Part shown: in pieces, positions 1-8,094 of the stretch
Layout: the number at the start of each line of letters is the position of its first letter
How positions within the stretch are numbered: position 1 is the first letter of the stretch
Assembly: GCA_020636375.1 (NCBI GenBank)
Contig: JACJXZ010000013.1
Location: 248,001 to 312,000 of the forward strand
From: Lewinellaceae bacterium
GTDB taxonomy: Bacteria; Bacteroidota; Bacteroidia; Chitinophagales; Saprospiraceae
Length of the DNA stretch: 64,000 bases
Direction of reading: 5' to 3'
Translations under genes and position numbers: made by a program
The notes under the pieces: model-generated
Databases searched by the model: none
Told to the model about the DNA's origin: nothing
The model's input: only the letters and a program-made list of their open reading frames with translations

Positions 1-139
1 GGAAGCGGCAATCCAGTTAAACAGGCACCATTTTTTTAACCCCGGGAAGCAAACCGGCATCGCCCACAGGCATGCCCTGCCAGGGCAGCTGCCGGAATTT
101 TTTATTATCAGTATGATTAGATGGAGAACGGAAGCCTGT

Positions 140-379
140 TCAGGCCGGGGCGACCCTTATTTTTTCTTTGATGGACTGGATTAAGGCGGGAGAAGGTTTG
201 CGTCGGTGGATCTTGCTTTTAATAAATTCGCGGAAGGATTTTTCCTGGCTGAGGACTTTCAGGTAGGCGGGGTTGGCTTTTATTTCCCTCAACAGTTCTC
301 GCTCGGCACTTTCGCTCAACTCGTTATCCAGATACATGGTGACCTTTCTTACGAGCTCCTGATAGTTTTGATCTCTCAT
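140..379 (-). CDS. Small anti-sigma-factor-like protein (79 aa)
   Basis: A 79-residue acidic/basic helical protein (starts MRDQNYQELV) with a segment around residues 17-45 reading YLDNELSESAERELLREIKA, the pattern of the short N-terminal helical region of anti-sigma factors (few residues of negative charge, then E-rich helix). No membrane segment and no HxxxCxxC zinc motif is visible. It lies downstream of an ECF sigma gene on the same strand, 270 bp away, which is the normal sigma/anti-sigma order; that context is the main support. It could also be an unrelated small regulator. Inference: it modulates the neighbouring sigma factor. Confidence 0.6.
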   Translation of the reverse strand: MRDQNYQELVRKVTMYLDNELSESAERELLREIKANPAYLKVLSQEKSFREFIKSKIHRRKPSPALIQSIKEKIRVAPA

Positions 380-649
380 TGTTGACGTTTTTTCACCAAC
401 GGCGGGGCTTTGGAACTCGTTGGGGGCAAAGCTGGCCGGGACAAAACGCCCAATCCGCCGGTGCCGGGCTGCAGGAGCCGCCGGGCCGGGAGAGAGACGT
501 TGTATATTTTTGTCCTTTAAAGCGTATCATATCAGCCTGTTTGCTTTCAACGAATGAAACTTGCCTGTACCCGGAGATACATACGTAAACTTTGGCAACA
601 GACAAGTTTCATGGGATAAAGCCCTGCCGAATGGCAGGTGGTTAACGAA

Positions 650-1231
650 TTATTTCCGTTTGTCCTTATAGCCTAAGGACTTGGCGTATTCTTGCAATTT
701 TTCTTTAAGCATATTCCTGGCGCGGTGCAGCCTGGAGCGCACCGTTCCGATGGGGATATCGATGATCTTCGATATTTCCTCATAGGTGAACCCTTCGATG
801 TCGCACAAGAGGATAACCACGCGGAAGTCAACCGGCAGGGAATTGATGGCGTTGGTCACTTCATCGCCCATCATATGCTGGAACATTTCCTCCCGCAAGT
901 CCATATAGCTGGTCAGGCTGGTGTCCTCTTCATCGTGATAACTGACTATTTCTTCGTAGTCGACCTGTGTGGGTTGCTTGCTTTTTTTCCGGTACTGGTT
1001 GATGAAGGCATTCTTCAGTATTTTGAAGAGCCATGCCTTGGCATTGGTGCCTTCCTTGTAGTTTTCAATGAACCGGTATGCTTTCAAATAGGTTTCCTGG
1101 ACGAGGTCGTTGGCATCCTCTTCGTTGTAGGTCAAGTGATAGGCAAAGGTATAAAGCGCATCTATCTGAGGCAAAAACTCTTGCTCAAAAATCCTATCAT
1201 ATCGTTCCTGGGTGTCGTTATATTCCGTCAT
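650..1231 (-). CDS. RNA polymerase ECF sigma factor (sigma-70 family)
   Basis: About 193 residues. Region 2 is visible in DALYTFAYHLTYNEEDANDL with the downstream VQETYLKAYRFI and NAKAWLFKILKNAFIN; region 4 in INSLPVDFRVVILLCDIEGF followed by TYEEISKIIDIPIGTVRSRL, a helix-turn-helix typical of the SigE/RpoE-like ECF group. It directs core RNA polymerase to a small stress or envelope regulon. The frame stays open to 1282, but the segment before MTEYNDTQ looks non-coding, so the ATG at 1231 (or the ATG at 1240, three codons earlier) is preferred. The anti-sigma-like gene at 140-379 follows on the same strand. Regulon not deducible here. Confidence 0.9.
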   Translation of the reverse strand: MTEYNDTQERYDRIFEQEFLPQIDALYTFAYHLTYNEEDANDLVQETYLKAYRFIENYKEGTNAKAWLFKILKNAFINQYRKKSKQPTQVDYEEIVSYHDEEDTSLTSYMDLREEMFQHMMGDEVTNAINSLPVDFRVVILLCDIEGFTYEEISKIIDIPIGTVRSRLHRARNMLKEKLQEYAKSLGYKDKRK

Positions 1232-1589
1232 TAGGGTCATAAAGATAGGAATATTTTGAAAAAGGCAAAGCCTCGGCGTCAAAATACAGTTACTTGCTAG
1301 TTAGTTGATAAATGATTGTGTTACAATTGGTTGTAAGGAGGGGTTTGAGGTGTAAGCATTTGCTTCGGCACTTACAAAAGCACTAACTGGCTTTTGTCGA
1401 AAAAAGTTTCCTCCCGGGAGGAAAAGTTTGATTGTTTCCTGGAAACTCCGGCCGCCCTTCCGGGTAAAAAACGGGGAAACAGCGAACCTTTCTCTTCCTT
1501 AAACCATTTCCCCGGGCCATTGTTTCCCTTCAGTCCAGGGCACTAATCGCCGCGATTGCCTGTTTTTCTGACGAAAACCTCCTAATTTT
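1232..1589. promoter_or_regulatory. Divergent promoter region between sigma factor and IPP isomerase, with an 18-bp palindrome
   Basis: No coding region seen. It must hold the promoters of both divergent transcription units. A perfect 18-bp palindrome, TTTCCTCCCGGGAGGAAA, lies at 1407-1424 and could be a protein-binding site or a hairpin in the isomerase leader. No further assignment is possible by eye. Confidence 0.4.
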
Positions 1590-2654
1590 ATGACTTTAAT
1601 CAGCAAAGGATCAATAGTGAAAACATCATCTTCCCAAGGCAAAGAGGACCCCACTGCCGAATCGCGTAAGCGCGACCACATTGAGCTGGCGTTTGAATCG
1701 CAGGTGTCGCGGTCTTCGCTGGATGAACGCTTTTACTACGAGCCTCTGCTTTCGGGGCATCCGCGGCGCGGGGACATGAAGAGCTTCCTCTTCCTGGGCA
1801 AGGCCATGCGCGTGCCGATATGGGTGTCGAGCATGACCGGGGGGACGGAGTGGGCCCGGACCATCAACCACAACCTGGCGCGCGCCTGTCGGGATTTTGG
1901 AATGGGAATGGGGCTGGGATCCTGCCGGTCCTTGCTGTACAGCGACGAGACCCTCCCGGATTTCGATGTGCGGAGCATCATCGGCGACAGCCTGCCCCTG
2001 TACGCGAACCTGGGCATTGCTCAGCTCGAACAGCTTATCGACCGGGGAGAATTGCACCGGGCCAGGGAACTGGTGGATAAACTGCAGGCCGACGGGCTGA
2101 TCATCCATGTCAACCCTCTGCAGGAGTGGCTGCAGCCCGAGGGCGACCGCTTCGGGCAGCCTCCCCTGAAGACGATCGCTGCCTTCCTGGAAAAGGCCGA
2201 CATGCCGGTCATCGTCAAAGAGGTCGGGCAGGGCATGGGATATGGGAGCCTCCGGGAGCTGATGCAGTTGCCGCTGGCGGCCATTGATTTTGCCGCCAAC
2301 GGGGGAACCAATTTCGCGCGGCTGGAAATGCTGCGCGGAGACGAAGCCCGGGCCCGCGTTTATGAACAGCTGGCCTACGTGGGCCACAGTGCAGCCGAAA
2401 TGGTAGGGATCTACAATCAGTTGCTGGAAGAGCTGGGCACCAGGGCCATCTGCCGGCAAGTCATCATTTCGGGGGGAGTGCAGTCTTTCCTCGACGGCTA
2501 CTACCTGATCAATAAGGTCAGGGGAGCGGCCGTTTACGGGCAGGCTTCCGCATTCCTGAAACACGCCCGCGGATCGTACGAAGAGCTGTACGGCCATGTG
2601 GAGGCACAGGTGCAGGGGCTGGAACTGGCCAAAGCCTTTCTCCGGGTGAAGTAG
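1590..2654 (+). CDS. fni: Type 2 isopentenyl-diphosphate delta-isomerase
   Basis: 354 residues, normal for the FMN- and NAD(P)H-dependent type 2 IPP isomerase, which interconverts IPP and DMAPP in the cytoplasm. Visible family signatures in order: RKRDHIELAF near residue 27, the SSMTGG flavin-site motif near 80, IHVNPLQEWLQPEGD near 170, VIVKEVGQGM near 208, DFAANGGTNFARLE near 231, and the phosphate-binding ISGGVQSFLDGY and AAVYGQASAFL near the end. The upstream gene is divergent; HMG-CoA reductase follows on the same strand after a 107-bp gap with a hairpin, so the two probably form one mevalonate-pathway unit. It supplies DMAPP for carotenoid and quinone synthesis. Start at ATG 1590; the first 25 residues are not conserved, so a somewhat later start is possible. 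Confidence 0.95.
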   Translation: MTLISKGSIVKTSSSQGKEDPTAESRKRDHIELAFESQVSRSSLDERFYYEPLLSGHPRRGDMKSFLFLGKAMRVPIWVSSMTGGTEWARTINHNLARACRDFGMGMGLGSCRSLLYSDETLPDFDVRSIIGDSLPLYANLGIAQLEQLIDRGELHRARELVDKLQADGLIIHVNPLQEWLQPEGDRFGQPPLKTIAAFLEKADMPVIVKEVGQGMGYGSLRELMQLPLAAIDFAANGGTNFARLEMLRGDEARARVYEQLAYVGHSAAEMVGIYNQLLEELGTRAICRQVIISGGVQSFLDGYYLINKVRGAAVYGQASAFLKHARGSYEELYGHVEAQVQGLELAKAFLRVK

Positions 2655-2702
2655 CGGCCTTTGGAAACAACCCTAAAAGTGTGCTTTAATGGCAACTATT
2701 TA

Positions 2703-2735
2703 CCACATAGGCCACAATAACCGCCGCCTATGTGG
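2703..2735. repeat. 10-bp stem hairpin between fni and HMG-CoA reductase
   Basis: CCACATAGGC at 2703-2712 pairs exactly with GCCTATGTGG at 2726-2735 around a 13-nt loop. It has no T-run, so it is more likely an RNA-stability or processing hairpin than a terminator. It overlaps the GTG at 2732 that could be read as a start, which argues for the ATG at 2762 as the real reductase start. A related phrase (CTATGTGGCCTATGTG) recurs near 7655. Confidence 0.6.
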
Positions 2736-2761
2736 CTAAATTTAACACCAGAATAGATAAA

Positions 2762-4102
2762 ATGCAGGAAAAAACCATTTCAGGCTTTTCGAAACTCTCA
2801 AAAGCCGGCAAGGTCCGGTGGGTGGTGGAAAATTTTTTCCGGGATCCGGAGAAAGCCGCCCGCGAACTGATGAGTTTCTGGCATGAAGATGAAGAACAGC
2901 AACGCATTCTGGACGGTTTCAGCGAGAATACCATCAGCAATTACTACCTGCCCTACGGGGTGGCGCCGAATTTTATGGTCAACGGCAAATTGTATACCGT
3001 TCCCATGGTCATTGAGGAAAGCTCCGTGGTGGCGGCGGCTTCCAGCGCCGCCAAGTTCTGGCTGTCCCGCGGCGGTTTCCACGCTGAGGTCCTCTCCACC
3101 CGGAAGGTCGGCCAGGTGCATTTCAGCTGGGGGGGAGACAGCGCCCTGCTCTTCCGGCATTTCGGCGAGCTGGAAAAACGGCTGCGCGAGGACGCCGCCC
3201 ACATCACCGTCAATATGGAAAAGCGGGGCGGAGGCGTCCTCGACATCGAACTGCTCGATATGGCCCACCTGGAGCCGGATTATTACCAGCTCAAAGTATC
3301 CTTTGAGACGTGTGATTCCATGGGCGCCAACTTCATCAACTCCGTCCTGGAAGAATTCGGCAGCACCCTGGAGATTTTCGTCCTGGAACATCCCGCCTTT
3401 GAAGGAGAGGGCCAGCCTCTGGAGGTGATCATGGCCATTTTGTCCAACTACACCCCGGAGTGCATCGTCCGGGCGTGGGTGGAATGCCCGGTCGGCGCCC
3501 TGGGGTCCGGCTGCAGCGGGATGAGCCCGGAGGAATTCGCGGAGAAATTCGCCAAGGCGGTGCGCATTGCCCATATCGACCCGCACCGGGCCGCCACTCA
3601 CAACAAGGGCATTTTCAATGGCGTGGACGCCGTCGTGCTGGCTACGGCCAACGACTTCCGCGCCGTCGAGGCCTGCGGCCATACCTACGCCGCCCGCGAC
3701 GGGCAGTACCGCAGCCTCAGCTCCTGCAGTGTTGAAAACGGGATGTTCCGGTTCTGGCTGGACCTGCCCATCGCCCTGGGCACCGTCGGCGGGCTGACCC
3801 GCCTGCACCCTGTCGCCCGACGCTCCCTGGAGCTGCTGGGCGACCCCGGCGCCGAAGAGCTTATGATGGTCATCGCCGCTACCGGCCTGGCGCAGAACTT
3901 CGCCGCCCTGCGTTCCCTGGTGACGACCGGCATCCAGAAAGGCCATATGAAGATGCACCTGATGAATATCCTCAACCACCTGGAAGCCAGCGAACGGGAA
4001 ATGGCCGAAGCCGCAGAGCACTTCAAAGACAAGGTGGTCTCCTTCACCGCCGTGCGGGAGTTTTTGAAACTTTTCCGGGAAAAGAAAGGCAGCCTGGCAT
4101 GA
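2762..4102 (+). CDS. mvaA: Hydroxymethylglutaryl-CoA reductase, class II
   Basis: About 446 residues. Reduces HMG-CoA to mevalonate, the committed step of the mevalonate pathway. Class II signatures: SENTISNYYLPYGVAPNF, VPMVIEESSVVAAASS with the catalytic Glu, the dimer-site Lys in RAATHNKGIFNG, catalytic Asp in ATANDFRAVEA, and the C-terminal catalytic His in IQKGHMKMHLMN. All four catalytic residues of the family can be matched. The frame is open from GTG 2732, but that codon sits in a hairpin; the ATG at 2762 (MQEKTISGFS) is preferred. It overlaps the next gene by ATGA. Class II enzymes were first known as degradative, but here the isoprenoid neighbours indicate a biosynthetic role (inference). 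Confidence 0.95.
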   Translation: MQEKTISGFSKLSKAGKVRWVVENFFRDPEKAARELMSFWHEDEEQQRILDGFSENTISNYYLPYGVAPNFMVNGKLYTVPMVIEESSVVAAASSAAKFWLSRGGFHAEVLSTRKVGQVHFSWGGDSALLFRHFGELEKRLREDAAHITVNMEKRGGGVLDIELLDMAHLEPDYYQLKVSFETCDSMGANFINSVLEEFGSTLEIFVLEHPAFEGEGQPLEVIMAILSNYTPECIVRAWVECPVGALGSGCSGMSPEEFAEKFAKAVRIAHIDPHRAATHNKGIFNGVDAVVLATANDFRAVEACGHTYAARDGQYRSLSSCSVENGMFRFWLDLPIALGTVGGLTRLHPVARRSLELLGDPGAEELMMVIAATGLAQNFAALRSLVTTGIQKGHMKMHLMNILNHLEASEREMAEAAEHFKDKVVSFTAVREFLKLFREKKGSLA

Positions 4103-4749
4103 AAGGAGTCATCTTCGATATGGACGGCACCATGGTCGACAACATGATGACCCACCACCGCGCCTGGCAGCGCAAGCTGGCGGCGCTCGGCCTGGAACTC
4201 TCTTTGGAGGAAGTCCGGGAAAAAATCCACGGCATCAATACGGAAATTCTCGAACGCTTGTTCGGAAGCCGGTTCACGCCAGAAGAAAGAGCGCGAATAT
4301 CCAATGAAAAAGAGGCGGAATACCGCCGGATATTCCGCGGAGAACTCCACCTGGTCGACGGCCTGCCCGAATTTCTGGAAGCGCTGGCCGCCGCCGGCAT
4401 CCCCATGGCCATAGGGACGGCGGCACCCCCCGAAAACGTCGACTTTGTGCTCGATGAGCTGAACATCCGGCATTATTTCAGGGGCGTTTTTCACGCGGGC
4501 AGCGTCTCCCGGGGAAAACCCGACCCGGAGATTTTCGAAAAGGCCGCCGGCAGCATGGGCCTTCCCGCCCGGGACTGCCTCGTTTTTGAAGACAGCCCCA
4601 CCGGGGCGGAAGCCGCCCTGCGGGCCGGCAGCCCCGCTATCATCCTCACCACTACCCACCACGAGGCAGAGTTCCGGGAATTTCCCAATGTGAAAAAGTT
4701 CATCCCCGATTTTTCATCCTTAACCCCCGGCCACCTACACACCCTTTAG
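4099..4749 (+). CDS. HAD-superfamily phosphatase, beta-phosphoglucomutase-like subfamily
   Basis: 216 residues. Motif I FDMDGTMVDN at the N-terminus with both catalytic Asp residues, motif II Thr in MAIGTAAPP, motif III Lys in SRGKPDPEIFEKAA, and motif IV FEDSPTGAEAA; the helical cap lies at about residues 18-85. It starts inside the stop codon of HMG-CoA reductase (ATGA overlap), so it is translationally coupled to the mevalonate genes. Substrate cannot be told from sequence; a housekeeping or isoprenoid-phosphate phosphatase are both possible. Its stop codon is immediately followed by the hairpin array at 4751. Confidence 0.9.
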   Translation: MKGVIFDMDGTMVDNMMTHHRAWQRKLAALGLELSLEEVREKIHGINTEILERLFGSRFTPEERARISNEKEAEYRRIFRGELHLVDGLPEFLEALAAAGIPMAIGTAAPPENVDFVLDELNIRHYFRGVFHAGSVSRGKPDPEIFEKAAGSMGLPARDCLVFEDSPTGAEAALRAGSPAIILTTTHHEAEFREFPNVKKFIPDFSSLTPGHLHTL

Positions 4750-4750
4750 C

Positions 4751-4939
4751 CGCTCGTCGAAGCCTCCAGTCTTCGACGCCCGCTCGTCGAAGCCTCCAGT
4801 CTTCGACGCCACCCGCTCGTCGAAGCCTCCAGTCTTCGACGCCACCCGCCCGCCGAAGCCTCCAGTCTTCGACGCCCGCTCGTCGAAGCCTCCAGTCTTC
4901 GACGCCACCCGCCCGCCGAAGCCCCCAGTCTTCGACGCC
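4751..4939. repeat. Six tandem 30-bp units, each a hairpin, inside the mevalonate operon
   Basis: Units begin at 4751, 4781, 4814, 4847, 4877 and 4910; four of the junctions carry no spacer or ACC as spacer (ACC after units 2, 3 and 5). Each unit contains CGTCGAAG, loop CCTCCAGT, CTTCGACG: an 8-bp stem and 8-nt loop. Units 4 and 6 have two substitutions at the left arm (CGCCGAAG), and unit 6 has one more in the loop. The array starts two bases after the HAD stop and ends about 65 bp before the GHMP kinase. Two 13-bp copies of ATTGCCTGCAACC follow at 4940-4965. Not a CRISPR: there are no spacers. Confidence 0.9.
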
Positions 4940-5003
4940 ATTGCCTGCAACCATTGCCTGCAACCCCAAAATTCCTTAATTTCCCCACCAAAAAGTAACC
5001 CCC

Positions 5004-5927
5004 ATCGAAAAGACATTTTACGCCAACGGCAAGCTCCTCCTCACCGGCGAATACTTCGTGCTCGACGGTGCCCTGGCGCTGGCCCTGCCCGTCCGCTTAG
5101 GGCAGCAGCTGACCGTAACGGAACAGCCCCACCGGAGCAACCACCACTGGGTGAGCCTCGACCACGAGGGGCGCCCCTGGTTCGAAGGGCGCTTTGCGCC
5201 TACCGGGGCCTACATCTCCGGTAACGATGAGGAAACCGGCAGCCGCCTGGAAGCCCTCTTCCGGTCCATCGAGCAGCAGCACCCGGACTTCTGGCTGGGC
5301 CGCCTCCCGTTGCGCTTCGAAACGCGCCTGGGTTTCCCCCGGCAGTGGGGCCTGGGCAGCAGCTCCACCCTGGTGGCGGCGCTGGCCGAATGGGCAAAGG
5401 CCGACGCCTTCCGCCTCCTGGAGGATACCTTCGGCGGCTCCGGTTATGACATCGCCTGCGCCTACGCCCGCCGGCCCATCCTCTTCCAGCGCCGCGAGGG
5501 CAGGGGGCATTATGTGGAATGCCCCTACGCGCCTTCTTTTGCCGACAACATCTGTTTTGTTTACCTGGGAAAAAAACAGGACAGCCGCGAGGGCATCGCC
5601 CGTTACCGGGAGGCCGTCAACGACTCGCCCCGCCTCGTCGAAGGCATTTCCCGCCTGACTATGGACTTTCTGGGCGCCCGGACGGTAAAGGAAGGCATTG
5701 CCGTCCTGGAAGCACACGAACAGCTGGTGAGCGAAACCCTACACCTGCCGCGGGTCCAGGAACGCTACTTCTACAACTTCCCCGGCGCCGTCAAATCGCT
5801 GGGCGCCTGGGGCGGCGATTTTGTGATGGCCCTGAGCGATAAACCGGCCGAAGCCACCCGCCAGTATTTTCGGGTGAAAGGTTTTGAGACGGTCTTTACC
5901 TGGAAGGAACTTTCAATGCAGGAATAA
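5004..5927 (+). CDS. GHMP kinase of the GYDIA type, apparent non-standard ATC start
   Basis: About 307 residues. ATP-dependent small-molecule kinase of the galactokinase/homoserine/mevalonate/phosphomevalonate superfamily. The ATP loop PRQWGLGSSSTLVAALAEWA and the GSGYDIACAYARRPILF segment (the GYDIA signature of a Bacteroidota subfamily) are clear. The family N-terminal strand YANGKLLLTGEYFVLDGALA is encoded from about 5019, upstream of the first usable GTG at 5058. No ATG, GTG or TTG exists in frame between the stop at 4977 and 5058, so either ATC at 5004 is the start (giving xEKTFYANGK) or the start codon has been lost. It closes the mevalonate cluster, so a mevalonate or phosphomevalonate kinase role is likely but not proven. 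Its 3' end overlaps the convergent next gene by 15 bp. Confidence 0.85.
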   Translation: MEKTFYANGKLLLTGEYFVLDGALALALPVRLGQQLTVTEQPHRSNHHWVSLDHEGRPWFEGRFAPTGAYISGNDEETGSRLEALFRSIEQQHPDFWLGRLPLRFETRLGFPRQWGLGSSSTLVAALAEWAKADAFRLLEDTFGGSGYDIACAYARRPILFQRREGRGHYVECPYAPSFADNICFVYLGKKQDSREGIARYREAVNDSPRLVEGISRLTMDFLGARTVKEGIAVLEAHEQLVSETLHLPRVQERYFYNFPGAVKSLGAWGGDFVMALSDKPAEATRQYFRVKGFETVFTWKELSMQE

Positions 5928-7592
5928 CTTTTTGCTCAAGACCCGCCCGGCCCCGTCCACTGCCTGCACAAAGTAAACTCCCCGCCCAAGGTCGGGAATT
6001 TTCAGCACACTGCTGCCGGCATCGGTTCGCCCCAGCAGTTGCCGGCGGCCGTTCACGTCGGTCAGGAATAAGGTGAGATCGTGCCCAAGCGGGTTTTGCA
6101 CCCACAGGGCCCGGCTGCCCGGCAGGTATTCCAGCCCCACTTCCGGCAGGCTCGCCCCCTGCTCGACGGCCCCGGAAATAAGCGGGCAGCCCAGCGGGTT
6201 TTCCCCGTTCTCGATGGTGGTGCCGGGCGTCAGGTCCAACCCAGCAAAGCCGGGAAAATCCGGAGTGAGTTTATACGCCCGGAAGTTGCTGTTGTTGTTG
6301 ACGTTCTGCCCCTGGGTGGCCGGGAAATCGCCGAACAGGGGGATGACGTATTCCCAGACGACATTCCGTTCAGGATCGATCTCAAATATCAACCCCGGCG
6401 AGCCGGCATTGATCAGCGTATTGCCGTTGGGCAGGCGGTGGGCATTCGACAGAAAGGCGGAGTAAAAGGACTCGCCGGGGCGGTCGCCGTATATCCACTC
6501 GGGCAGCTCGGGGCCGATGGGGCCTTCGTCGGGGATAATGTAGCCGCCATTGCTGTCCTGCGGTGGCACGAGGATTTCAACCGTAGAGAAGTCGGGCCCC
6601 GGCCGGCCGTTGCCGTTGTTGTAGATCATGATCTTGCCGGCGTCGGGCAGGCCCTCCGGTATCCAGTGGACGCCGTGCTGGCCGAACAGCTTCTGCTCGC
6701 TCACCGGCGCCCGGCGGTAGGCCGAAGCGTTGCCCCAGCGGTAGAGGATGTCGCCGCCCTTGCCATAGCGGCCGCCGCTGTGGGAGGCGGCCTCTTCGGT
6801 GGTGGTGCTGTGGTCGAGGATCCAGATTTCGTCGGAATTTCGGGTGCTGATCAGGATCTGGTCCAGTTCCGGGTGGTAGTCGATGGAGTTGAAGTGGTTC
6901 CAGTCGCGCGTCGAGTTGGAGTTGGAACTGTTGAGCTCGGGCAGGTTGATGTCGAACAGCTCGGGGTGTTCTTCCACTACCCCGTAGTTTTGTTTGGCGG
7001 GGTCGAAGTCCTGGATGTAATGGTCTTTGATGTGCCACTCCCAGACGATGCTCATACCGTCGGCGCCCACCGGCGCCACCTCGATGATGCGTTCGGACCA
7101 CATGTAGCCTTCGTTGGCTATCTCGTCGGGGTCTCTGCCCAGTTCGATCAGTTCTTCGGTGTACACCAGTTCCCAGGTGAGCGCCAGGATGTGGCCGTTG
7201 GGCATGTACACGGCGTCGTGGTGGGAGATCCAGGTAGGCGTGTTGATCTCGTAGGACCAGACGGTGTTGTTGTCCCAGTCCACCAGTTCCAGCCCGCCGG
7301 CATTGCTGGCGGAGGTGAAGGGCCCGGCGGGACTGGGTTTGTAGGTGCGTAGCATCAGCCCGTTGTCCAGGAAGTAAGCCGCCAGGCCGGGGCGGGTGCC
7401 GCGGGGCCACTCGTTGACGAGGCGGCCGCAGTTGTCGACCAGGTAGGCCTTCGTCCCGGAAAAGGGGGAGAAGAAGGTGTAGCCCTCCTGGGCGCCTTCC
7501 TCGTACACCGTGACGCCGACGGTGGGCTGGGCGTGGAGTTGCAGGGTGAAGAGCAAAGCCAGCAAGCTGGAAAGCAGGTATTTGTGGATCAT
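5913..7592 (-). CDS. Secreted arylsulfotransferase-like (ASST) protein with T9SS sorting domain
   Basis: About 559 residues. Signal peptide MIHKYLLSSLLALLFTLQLHAQ, then a six-bladed-propeller type ASST region: LVDNCGRLVNEWP, WISHHDAVYMPNGHILALTW, DWNHFNSIDYHPELDQILIS, GQHGVHWIPEG, SNAHRLPNGNTLINAG. The His residues in the HHDA, HFNS and QHGVHW strands match those used by aryl-sulfate sulfotransferases. The last approximately 75 residues (from LPEVGLEYLPGSRALWVQN to FLH) are a type A T9SS C-terminal domain, so it is exported and probably surface-attached. The frame begins at 7643, but the signal peptide places the start at 7592 (or ATG 7610). Convergent with the GHMP kinase. Substrate unknown; many Bacteroidota members of this family have not been tested. 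Confidence 0.85.
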   Translation of the reverse strand: MIHKYLLSSLLALLFTLQLHAQPTVGVTVYEEGAQEGYTFFSPFSGTKAYLVDNCGRLVNEWPRGTRPGLAAYFLDNGLMLRTYKPSPAGPFTSASNAGGLELVDWDNNTVWSYEINTPTWISHHDAVYMPNGHILALTWELVYTEELIELGRDPDEIANEGYMWSERIIEVAPVGADGMSIVWEWHIKDHYIQDFDPAKQNYGVVEEHPELFDINLPELNSSNSNSTRDWNHFNSIDYHPELDQILISTRNSDEIWILDHSTTTEEAASHSGGRYGKGGDILYRWGNASAYRRAPVSEQKLFGQHGVHWIPEGLPDAGKIMIYNNGNGRPGPDFSTVEILVPPQDSNGGYIIPDEGPIGPELPEWIYGDRPGESFYSAFLSNAHRLPNGNTLINAGSPGLIFEIDPERNVVWEYVIPLFGDFPATQGQNVNNNSNFRAYKLTPDFPGFAGLDLTPGTTIENGENPLGCPLISGAVEQGASLPEVGLEYLPGSRALWVQNPLGHDLTLFLTDVNGRRQLLGRTDAGSSVLKIPDLGRGVYFVQAVDGAGRVLSKKLFLH

Positions 7593-7711
7593 GGAAATGG
7601 ATTGTGGCATTAGCTTTTGAACTTTTGAGGGCACAGGGCGCATAGAGGTTGCGTCTATGTGGCCTATGTGCGCTATGTGGTTAAAAATAACCGTTAAACC
7701 GCAAAATAAAA

Positions 7712-7737
7712 ATAGCTGCCCGGATTCGGGCAGCTAT
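7712..7737 (-). terminator. Rho-independent terminator of the RR/HK transcription unit
   Basis: ATAGCTGCCCG, GATT loop, CGGGCAGCTAT: an 11-bp perfect stem. Read on the minus strand it is followed by a T-rich run (complement of AAAATAAAA just to its left), as expected for transcription coming from the response regulator at 8095. Confidence 0.75.
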
Positions 7738-7849
7738 CTTGCGGGACTGTGCTGTAACGTCAGCGGCCCGGCAATTTATTCTGCCTGGGAGATCGTTTTA
7801 GAGTTGAAGAATTCGCACCTCCGGGGCGTTAGAGCCTGTTCATCCTGTC

Positions 7850-8028
7850 TTAGGGATCACGCAATAATAAGTTACCCAAAATAGAGGAAGTTATTTTGTG
7901 TGCTGGCAAGGCGCCAAACGTAGGCATAGCCCAGCTACGGCGAGGCTTGGCAACAGTCTACCCCGCACACGAAGTGTCAGGTAAAGAACGACTGTAGATG
8001 GGTAAGTTATTGTTGCGCGATCCCTTAA
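7850..8028. mobile_element. MITE-like element with about 28-bp imperfect terminal inverted repeats
   Basis: The left end (7850-7877, TTAGGGATCACGCAATAATA...) and right end (8000-8028, ...GCGATCCCTTAA) are inverted copies with a few mismatches. The 120-bp interior has no credible gene. It sits between the response regulator stop and the terminator at 7712. The ends resemble those of insertion sequences, but no transposase is present in the element. Confidence 0.55.
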
Positions 8029-8094
8029 ACTGTGCGGTGGGAAATTGTTGTCCTGCCGGCCCTACGCCGATGGCAGCCTGCGCCTGAAGCTGCA

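Noticed and set aside
1..139. Gene fragment at the left edge
   Set aside because: No credible frame; only a small GCCCTG-CCAGGGC fold near 73-86 after the anti-sigma-like gene.
2732..2761. GTG at 2732 as start of HMG-CoA reductase
   Set aside because: It lies in the right arm of a 10-bp hairpin and adds residues not seen in the family; ATG 2762 fits better.
4751..4939. CRISPR array, or a minus-strand protein made of repeated VEDWRLRR-like blocks
   Set aside because: There are no spacers between the repeats and each repeat is a full hairpin. The repeated peptide is only the translation of the hairpins, is open in several frames, and has no protein features.
5058..5927. GTG at 5058 as start of the GHMP kinase
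   Set aside because: It would cut off the conserved strand YANGKLLLTGEYF, which is in frame directly upstream.
6081..7352. Long open frame opposite the arylsulfotransferase gene
   Set aside because: It is the reverse of a GC-rich gene with clear signal peptide and T9SS domain; its translation has no recognisable features.
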